Shown here piece by piece: positions 1 to 6,100 of a stretch of 7,373 nt of DNA. Position 1 is the stretch's first letter; each line of letters opens with the position of its first letter. Both the position numbers and the translations under genes were made by a program. The notes beneath the pieces were generated by a model. That model saw only the letters and a list, made by a program, of their open reading frames with translations, was not told the DNA's origin and made no database searches. Location: positions 1-7,373 of the forward strand of contig JBBSSJ010000234.1 of assembly GCA_038242095.1 (NCBI GenBank). Reading direction: 5' to 3'. This DNA comes from Persicitalea sp038242095. Its GTDB lineage: Bacteria > Bacteroidota > Bacteroidia > Cytophagales > Spirosomataceae.

Positions 1-471
1 CGTTGTGTAGGTATTGCCATCATCAGCGTCCACTTCGGAAGTGGACCACTCCATCGTAGATTTGTCTACCTTCAAATCGTACTCGGTACGGTCGGTTCCC
101 GAAGTTAGAATGAGTTTTTTGCCCTCGACTTTCCAGGTGGATTTTTCGGATATACCAACGTCACCGGCTGTATCGTCGATCGTACCCTGGCATTCCTTGG
201 GGGTGGACCCTTCCAGCGTTCCGTCCCCTTTAAATATAAATGTAATCTTTTTGATACAATCGTCCCCTCCTGAAAATGCAATGATAAAGGCCAGGTAGTC
301 TGTTATTCCGTTCACAGCCGGAGAAACGTTAATAGCGGACATTTGCCAGCTTCCCTCCACCCCATTTTTAACGCTAGGCGAAGGGTCGGAATCTTGCTTG
401 CAGGCCTGAATACTTAACAAAGTAAGCACTACGAATAACGAGGCGCGTGCGTAAGAGCAAATGTCTTTCAT
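1..471 (-). CDS. Lipocalin-like lipoprotein, 3' end cut by window edge
   Basis: The reading frame starts at the ATG at 471-469 and is open for all 157 codons to the window edge, so the C-terminus and stop are missing. Residues 1-24 look like a lipoprotein signal: a short basic start, a hydrophobic core (SLFVVLTLLSIQA, residues 11-23) and Cys24 as the likely lipidated residue. The glutamine at -2 of the lipobox is slightly unusual. The mature part has the pattern of small Bacteroidota lipocalin-like proteins: GSW at 40-42, the strand TFIFKGDGTL at 77-86, two cysteines (72 and 94) around it that could form a disulfide, and STWKVEGKKLILT at 111-123. The protein probably sits in the outer membrane or periplasm as a small beta-barrel; its ligand is unknown. 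The region is visibly more AT-rich than the genes to its right, which fits an accessory gene. The lipoprotein call is strong; the lipocalin-like fold is a family-pattern inference. Confidence 0.8.
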   Translation of the reverse strand, partial: MKDICSYARASLFVVLTLLSIQACKQDSDPSPSVKNGVEGSWQMSAINVSPAVNGITDYLAFIIAFSGGDDCIKKITFIFKGDGTLEGSTPKECQGTIDDTAGDVGISEKSTWKVEGKKLILTSGTDRTEYDLKVDKSTMEWSTSEVDADDGNTYTT

Positions 472-546
472 AAAATAAGATAGTTTATTTGGAGGGAAAT
501 ATCGGTCTGATCCGCAGGGCCAGGAGCGAAACAAAGCCGAAAAGTA

Positions 547-575
547 CAAAGTAAAAACGCTTTATCTATGGACAA
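547..575 (-). promoter_or_regulatory. Candidate Bacteroidota-type promoter for the lipoprotein gene
   Basis: On the minus strand a TTG (575-573) is followed after 18 bases by TTACTTTG (554-547). This matches the Bacteroidota primary sigma-factor pattern TTG-N17-20-TAnnTTTG except for one base. It would start a transcript near 540 and leave a leader of about 70 bases before the ATG at 471. It lies in the 166-bp gap between meaB and the lipoprotein gene, where I see no other feature and no convincing meaB terminator. This is a pattern match only. Confidence 0.35.
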
Positions 576-637
576 CCGAAGGACGACCGAGCAAACAGGT
601 GTTCCTACGCCCAAAAAGACCATTCCTAACGACACCC

Positions 638-1621
638 TCACCTGAAAAACAAATCCAGCAAGCGCCGGGCGGCGGGAAGCGGTAGTTCGTCGCCGCGCTG
701 TACCGCCCGGAGCGTGGCGGGCCAGGCAGCGGCGATGGCGGGCTGCGCCAGGAAGCGCTCGCGGAGTTCGCCCTCCAGGTAGTTTTGCAGCCAATCCAGG
801 TTTTGGTCCTGGCGATTTTTTACAAAAAAACCATTATCCTGCGTGAGCGACTGGTACTGCGCGATGGTCTCCCAGATCGCCGCAATAGCTTCGCCTTCCG
901 TCGCAGAGCAGGCCAGTACCGGCGGCGACCAGCCCGATGCTCCCAGCGGAAACAAATGCAGCGCGTTGCGGTACTCGCGCAGCGCGAGGTCGGCAGCGGC
1001 GCGGTTGGAACCGTCGGCTTTGGTGATAGCGAGGGCATCGGCCATTTCGATAATGCCTTTCTTAATACCCTGTAATTCGTCACCCGCGCCAGCCAGCATC
1101 AGCAACAGGAAAAAATCCGTCATACCGCGCACCAGTGTTTCGGACTGGCCCACTCCCACGGTTTCGATGATGATGATTTCAAAACCCGCCGCCTCGCACA
1201 GCAGCATGGCCTCACGGGTGCGGTGCGCCACGCCGCCCAGCGAACCGCCCGCTGCGGAGGGCCGGACGTAGGCCAGCGGATGATTGGAAAGCGTTTCCAT
1301 GCGGGTCTTATCACCCAAAATACTGCCACCCGTGCGTTGACTGCTCGGGTCGACCGTCAGCACGGCGAGCGACTTACCGAGGCCTGTGAGGTAGTTGCCG
1401 AATGCTTCAATGAAAGTACTCTTCCCCACGCCCGGCACGCCCGTAATGCCGACGCGCAGCGAGCGGCCCGTACGCGGCAGCACCCTTTCCAAAACCTCCT
1501 GCGCCAAAATCCGATCCTGTGGCAAGCGACTTTCCACCAGCGTAATCGCCCGGCTCAGTACCAGGCGGTCGTGGCTAAGGATGCCCTGCACGTAAGCGTC
1601 GATAGAAAGGCGGGAGCGCAA
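638..1621 (-). CDS. meaB: Methylmalonyl-CoA mutase-associated GTPase MeaB (ArgK family)
   Basis: This 327-residue protein is full length for the MeaB/ArgK/MMAA family of G3E P-loop GTPases. These bind adenosylcobalamin-dependent methylmalonyl-CoA mutase, gate cofactor loading and protect or rescue the enzyme; the old 'arginine transport kinase' name is misleading. Visible motifs are Walker A GITGVPGVGKST at 58-69 (Lys67), DPSS at 91-94 with GGSILGDKTRM at 98-108, the switch/Walker B segment ETVGVGQSE at 153-161, the MeaB-specific stretch DELQGIKKGI at 181-190, and the guanine-specificity motif TKAD at 200-203. A helical N-terminal part and a C-terminal dimerisation arm flank the G domain. The start is a TTG at 1621-1619: the frame has a TAA stop five codons upstream and no ATG between, and the family-like N-terminus (RLSIDAYVQGIL, AITLVES) begins right after it. 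No mutase subunit gene lies in the window. It follows ispD on the same strand after 108 bp, so cotranscription is possible but not shown. Confidence 0.95.
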   Translation of the reverse strand: MRSRLSIDAYVQGILSHDRLVLSRAITLVESRLPQDRILAQEVLERVLPRTGRSLRVGITGVPGVGKSTFIEAFGNYLTGLGKSLAVLTVDPSSQRTGGSILGDKTRMETLSNHPLAYVRPSAAGGSLGGVAHRTREAMLLCEAAGFEIIIIETVGVGQSETLVRGMTDFFLLLMLAGAGDELQGIKKGIIEMADALAITKADGSNRAAADLALREYRNALHLFPLGASGWSPPVLACSATEGEAIAAIWETIAQYQSLTQDNGFFVKNRQDQNLDWLQNYLEGELRERFLAQPAIAAAWPATLRAVQRGDELPLPAARRLLDLFFR

Positions 1622-1625
1622 ATTA

Positions 1626-1646
1626 GTTGAAAGTTAAAAGTTGAAA
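1626..1646. repeat. Tandem heptamer GTTRAAA, three copies
   Basis: Three abutting heptamers, GTTGAAA, GTTAAAA and GTTGAAA, lie at 1626-1632, 1633-1639 and 1640-1646, and a fourth GTTGAAA sits apart at 1662-1668. They begin four bases upstream of the meaB TTG start, so they would form the end of its leader. Short 7-bp intergenic repeats like this can change copy number by slippage. No function is shown by the sequence. Confidence 0.6.
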
Positions 1647-1658
1647 CGGGCCGCCCGT
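1646..1658 (-). terminator. Weak GC hairpin between ispD and meaB
   Basis: On the minus strand ACGGG-CGG-CCCGT can form a 5-bp GC-rich stem, followed by the T-rich stretch TTCAACTTTTAAC. It lies downstream of the ispD stop and before meaB, so it could weaken read-through from ispD. The stem is short and the T run is broken, so this is a weak candidate that could equally be chance. Confidence 0.2.
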
Positions 1659-1729
1659 GCGGTTGAAAGTTTTGGTGCTGTTTCTAACCCTATTAAGTAA
1701 ACAAATATTCTAAACTTTAAACCCAATAC

Positions 1730-2401
1730 TCAATACCCCAAAAACGCCTCCGCCCACAAAAGATCCTCCGGCGTGGTGATTTTAATATTTTGGTAGGCGC
1801 CTTCGATGAGGTGGATGGGGTAGTTGGCCTGTTCCAGTACGCTGGCGCAATCGGTGAAATGGGGGAGGGCTTCGGTAGCGAAGGCGCGGCGCATCCAATC
1901 GAGGCGGAATGTTTGGGGCGTTTGGATAAGGCGGTAGGCGCTGCGGTCGACGGCTTGGTTGGTGCCATCGGGGCGAACAAGTCGGGCCGAGTCTTTGAGG
2001 TGCACGGCCGCCACGGCGGTACCTTCGGCAGCGGCTTTTCGAAAACTGGCCGCGATAATTGCAGAGGTTACGAAAGGCCGCACGCCGTCGTGGACCGCTA
2101 CCAATCCGCGCTCGGCGTCTATATCTTTCAAACCATTCTGGACCGAATGAAAACGGGTACTTCCCCCGGCGATTAATTGGTGTTCAGTTTTAAAATCGTA
2201 TTCCAGGCAAAGCGTCTGCCAATAGTCAAACTGACTTTCGGGCAGCACCAGCCGGAGCGGGATCGTGGCCGAGTAGCGGCGAAAAGCGTCGAGCGTATGC
2301 ATCAGCACCGGACGCCCACCCACGGGCATGAATTGCTTGGGCAGGTCGCTTTTCATGCGGCTCCCGCTGCCGCCCGCGACGATGATGGCGAATTCTTGCA
2401 T
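1730..2401 (-). CDS. ispD: 2-C-methyl-D-erythritol 4-phosphate cytidylyltransferase
   Basis: This cytosolic enzyme joins CTP and 2-C-methyl-D-erythritol 4-phosphate to make CDP-ME, the third step of the MEP (non-mevalonate) pathway to isopentenyl diphosphate. At 223 residues it is full length for stand-alone IspD. The CTP-binding signature AGGSGSRMKSDLPKQF spans 9-24, with Arg15 and Lys22 matching the catalytic pair Arg20/Lys27 of the E. coli enzyme. AGGSTR is at 78-83, VHDGVRP at 103-109, Arg153 precedes the TPQTF motif (161-165), FTDCAS is at 182-187, and NIKITTPED at 205-213 carries the MEP-binding lysine (Lys207). The ATG at 2401-2399 places the glycine-rich loop close to the N-terminus, as expected. 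No IspF domain is fused. The gene diverges from ruvA and precedes meaB on the same strand. All expected active-site residues I looked for are present. Confidence 0.96.
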   Translation of the reverse strand: MQEFAIIVAGGSGSRMKSDLPKQFMPVGGRPVLMHTLDAFRRYSATIPLRLVLPESQFDYWQTLCLEYDFKTEHQLIAGGSTRFHSVQNGLKDIDAERGLVAVHDGVRPFVTSAIIAASFRKAAAEGTAVAAVHLKDSARLVRPDGTNQAVDRSAYRLIQTPQTFRLDWMRRAFATEALPHFTDCASVLEQANYPIHLIEGAYQNIKITTPEDLLWAEAFLGY

Positions 2402-2415
2402 GGTCAGATTGGTCC

Positions 2416-2428
2416 TTTGCGGCGCAAA
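2416..2428. promoter_or_regulatory. Small palindrome in the ispD-ruvA divergent intergenic region
   Basis: TTTGC-GGC-GCAAA forms 5-bp inverted arms around three bases, 15 bases before the ispD ATG, inside the 77-bp region (2402-2478) that must hold the promoters of both ispD and ruvA. It could be a regulator half-site pair or a hairpin in the ispD leader. I found no good TAnnTTTG promoter box for either gene here; the nearest on the ispD side, TATTTTG overlapping this palindrome, is one base short. Tentative. Confidence 0.25.
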
Positions 2429-2478
2429 ATACCGATTTTCATGCAGGATGCTTAACTTGCAGAAAAAACCGCTAGTAC

Positions 2479-3069
2479 ATGATCGCTTACCTGGAAGGAA
2501 AAGTTGCCCAAAAAGATCCCGCTTACGCCATCATCGACGTGCAGGGCGTGGGCTACGAAGTCCGCATCAGCCTCCAAACCTATTCTGCCCTGCCCGAAGT
2601 GGGCCAAAAAGCCAAGGTTTTCACCTACCTCAATATCCGCGAGGACGCACACATCCTCTTCGGCTTCGGCGTACCCGACGAAAAAATGCTTTTCCTTGAT
2701 TTGGTGGGCGTATCGGGCGTGGGTCCGGCTACGGCGCTGGTGATGCTGTCGTCGCTGTCGTCGTCCGAGATCCGCCATGCGATTATGAACGAAGATTTGC
2801 GCGTGGTGCAATCGATCAAAGGCATTGGTTCCAAAACCGCCCAACGCGTTATTTTGGAACTCAAAGACAAGATGCGCAAGGATTCGCTCACCTCGCCTGT
2901 TCCCTTTTTGGCAGGCGTGACGGGCGGCAGCGTGCGGAGCGAAGCACTAGCCGCGCTGGTAACGCTGGGCCTTCCCAAAGCCGCCGCCGAGAAAAACCTG
3001 GACACGATTTTGAAGCGCGAAGGCGACGGGCTGACGGTCGAGGAACTCATCAAACTGGCTTTGCGTTAA
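2479..3069 (+). CDS. ruvA: Holliday junction branch migration protein RuvA
   Basis: RuvA binds four-way DNA junctions as a tetramer and loads the RuvB motor, driving branch migration before RuvC cuts. The 196-residue product is typical in length. Domain I, the OB fold, covers about 1-63 (MIAYLEGKVA, VQGVGYEV) and holds the acidic pin Glu55-Asp56 in the stretch LNIREDAHILFGF, at the same positions as in E. coli. Domain II has two helix-hairpin-helix motifs, VSGVGPATAL at 78-87 and IKGIGSKTAQ at 113-122, which grip the DNA backbone. A variable linker of about 135-152 leads to the small helical domain III at about 153-196 (SEALAALVTLGLPKAAAEK), which contacts RuvB. The ATG at 2479 gives the canonical MIAYLEG start. 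ruvB and ruvC are not in the window, which is common because these genes are often scattered in Bacteroidota. It precedes sprA on the same strand. Confidence 0.97.
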   Translation: MIAYLEGKVAQKDPAYAIIDVQGVGYEVRISLQTYSALPEVGQKAKVFTYLNIREDAHILFGFGVPDEKMLFLDLVGVSGVGPATALVMLSSLSSSEIRHAIMNEDLRVVQSIKGIGSKTAQRVILELKDKMRKDSLTSPVPFLAGVTGGSVRSEALAALVTLGLPKAAAEKNLDTILKREGDGLTVEELIKLALR

Positions 3070-3085
3070 CAGCCGATTTAATTTT

Positions 3086-3116
3086 AACCTTGTCAGGAGA
3101 ATATTGGCAAGGTTTT
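3086..3116 (+). terminator. Probable hairpin terminator after ruvA
   Basis: AACCTTGTC (3086-3094) can pair with GGCAAGGTT (3106-3114) in a 9-bp stem with one G-T wobble and an 11-base loop. It lies 17 bases after the ruvA stop. The following T run is short (four T at 3113-3116, partly within the stem), so termination may be partial. It suggests ruvA and sprA are at least partly separate transcripts. The remaining bases up to the sprA start show no clear promoter box. Confidence 0.5.
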
Positions 3117-3187
3117 GGCCGTTTTGTGCATACCGCTACTACCCAAGGTCGCCCGACCCTACCCTCTTTAACCAAGTGAAATAGGCT

Positions 3188-6100
3188 TTGTCAGCAACGA
3201 TTTACCAATTTCTTTTACGGACTTTACTCATCAGTGCCGGCGCTTACCTGTTCGTAGGCACCACCGGCAACCTGTCGTTTCCCGGTGTGGGGGACGACGA
3301 GCAGCTGATGCTGTACCTGCCCGACACATTGGGGGCCGATACCACGATCGAGAAATCGGGGCGCAAGCCGATCTTGCGTTGGCAGGATTACTACCGCAAC
3401 CGTTTTTCCGAACCGCGTCCGCGCTCCTCTTTGCATCTGAAGGATCCCGCCAATATCAAGACTTCGATGCGGTTGGACAGTACGGGCCGCGTGGTCGTGA
3501 CCGAGGACATCGACACACCCAAGGGCTCGCTTGAATACCGCCCCACCGAAAGCCTTGATCTTGCCACGTACAATGAACAACAGCGCCGCCGTGCCTTCGA
3601 AACCCTCATGCGCGAGTACTCCGCGCGGCTCGATGGCAAGAGTGCCATGGGCGGGCGTGGGTTGCTGCCCAAGCTCGACCTGCCGCCCGCGCTGGACAAG
3701 TTACTGGGTCAGGATTTTATGGATTTCAAGCCCAACGGCTTCGTGGCGCTGGATTTTGGACTTTTGCACCAGTTCATCGACAATCCGTCGGTACCCGTGC
3801 CGCAACGGCGCAACACCAACTTCATTTTCAACCAGCAGATCAATATTAACTTCAACGCCAAGATCAGCGACAAACTGGGGTTTCTGACCAACTACGATAC
3901 CAAGGCGAGTTTCAATTTTGAGAATGCGCTTAAAATAAACTACAAGGCCCCGGAGGAAAGTCTGATTCGCAAAATCGAGGCGGGTAATATCAGCTGGCCG
4001 CTCAACAGTCAGCTGATTCCGGGGGTGCAGAACCTATTTGGTGGCAAGGCCGAGCTGCAATTCGGTCGGCTGAACGCCACGGTCGTAGGTTCGGTGCAGC
4101 GTTCGCGCAAGGAACGCATTGTGCTGCGGGGCGGCGCTCAGACCAAAGACTTCGAGATCAGGGCCGACGCTTACGACGAAAACCGCCACTTTTTTCTTTC
4201 CCAATATTTTAGGAGTATCTACGAAAGCGGCCTGAAAACGTTGCCCGCCATCACGACGGGCGTCACCGTGACGCGTATGGAGGTGTACGTCACCAACCGT
4301 ACGACCGAAACTGCCTCGCTGCGCAACATCGCAGCTTTCGCTGATCTGGGGGAGGCCAATCCGTATAAAAAGAATAACCCTACGCTGCAACCCATCCTCG
4401 CTCGGCAGCCCGTCGATAACGCCACCAACGGCCTGTACGAGAAATTACGGCAAAACGATGTTTTCCGGCAAGTGGACCGCGCGACTTTTGAACTTACCAA
4501 TACCTTAGGCTTAGAAAAAAGCATAGACTTCGAGGTGCTGCGCGGGGCTAAGCGGCTTTTGGGACAAAACGAATATTCGTTCAATCCGCAACTGGGCTAC
4601 CTGTCGCTGACCGTGCCGCTGCGCAACGATGAAGTGCTGGCTGTGGCTTACGAGTACACGCTCAATGGCCGAAACTACAAAGTGGGCGAACTAACGGAGG
4701 ATTACCAGAATCGTCCCGACGACCAGGTGATCGCTTTGAAACTGCTCAAATCGTCCACGATTCGGAACAATACCCAACTGCCGTTGTGGGATTTGATGAT
4801 GAAAAACGTGTACGCGCTCGGTACCAACCAAATCGACCGGCAGGGATTTCAGCTAAGGGTAATCTATAAAGACGACCTCACGGGCATTGACAACCCCACC
4901 CTACAGGAGGGGCGAAATCTGCAAAACAAACCCCTTTTGCGCGTGATGGGTCTGGATCGCCTCAACCCCGTTAATGACCTGCAACCCGACGGCAACTTCG
5001 ACTTCGTGCCCGGTATCACGATCGATACCCGCACGGGCCGGGTGTTTTTCCCGGTGCTGGAACCGTTCGGCTCCAACCTGGCCAAGTACTTCGGGCCGGA
5101 CGAGGATATTTTAAGGAATAAATACGTCTTCAACGAACTCTATAACACCACCCAAATCGACGCCCAACAGGTCACGGAAAAGAACAAGTACTACCTGAGA
5201 GGTGCGTACCAATCGGCGGGTGGGACCGATGTGCAGCTGCCCTACGGTGTGTCTGAAGAATCGGTGACCGTAACGGCCGGGGGCGTATCGCTGTCGCGCG
5301 GTTCCGACTTTCTGGTCGAGGCGCAAATCGGACGCGTGCGGCTGGTCAATCCCAGCGTGCTCAACTCGGGCCGCGAAATTGTGATCGAGTACGAACGCCC
5401 TGACCTATTCAACAGCCAAACCCGCACGCTATTCGGTACCCGGCTGGACTACCTCGTCAACAACGACATCAACATCGGGGCCACGGTCATGAATCACCGC
5501 GAAACCCCCGCCGGTTTCCTGACCCGCGTGGCGATCGGCAACGAGCCCACCAATAATACCATCGTAGGTTTCGACGCCAATATCCGCAAAGACGCGCCCT
5601 GGTTGACCAAGTTCCTCGACAAACTGCCGCTGTTGCAAACTAAGGAGCCTTCCAGCATTTTGTTCAAGGGCGAAGTCGCCAAGATATTTCCCGGCGTGGC
5701 CCCGCGCGTGGGCAACCGCTCGCTGATCGACGACTTCGAGGCCGCCCGCACGATTTACGACCTAACCCGGCAACCGACCCGCTGGCGGCTGGGTGCCACC
5801 CCGCAGCAATTCCCGCAGGGCACACCCGTCAATCCCCTGGAGTTTGGCTACCGCCGGGCCAAAATATCTGCCTATTCGGTGGATAATATTTTTACGTACA
5901 ACAACGGTTTCGGGGGCGCGAGTAAGCCACCCAATATTCCCGACAAAATCACCAATTTCTACGAGCGGCAGTTTCTTCCGCAGGCGCTGTTCCCCGGCCG
6001 TACGCAACCACCCATCGGTCTTCCGCAGAACATTCTGGATATCGCGTACTTTCCCGAAGAGCGGGGCATGTACAACTACAATACGGATCTGACCAACGAC

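Noticed and set aside
468..794. A 108-codon minus-strand frame running from the end of meaB to the lipoprotein start
   Set aside because: Its first half is an alternative frame of meaB, rich in Arg, Ala and Pro as expected of a GC-rich shadow, and its end covers the intergenic leader. No family pattern is visible.
1010..1024. Threonine instead of asparagine in the NKxD motif of MeaB (TKAD, residues 200-203)
   Set aside because: TKxD also occurs in this family, for example in human MMAA, so it is not a sign of lost GTP specificity.
2452..3053. Open minus-strand frames of 130 and 142 codons antisense to ruvA
   Set aside because: ruvA on the plus strand is full length with all expected motifs. 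The antisense translations show no domain and reflect base composition.
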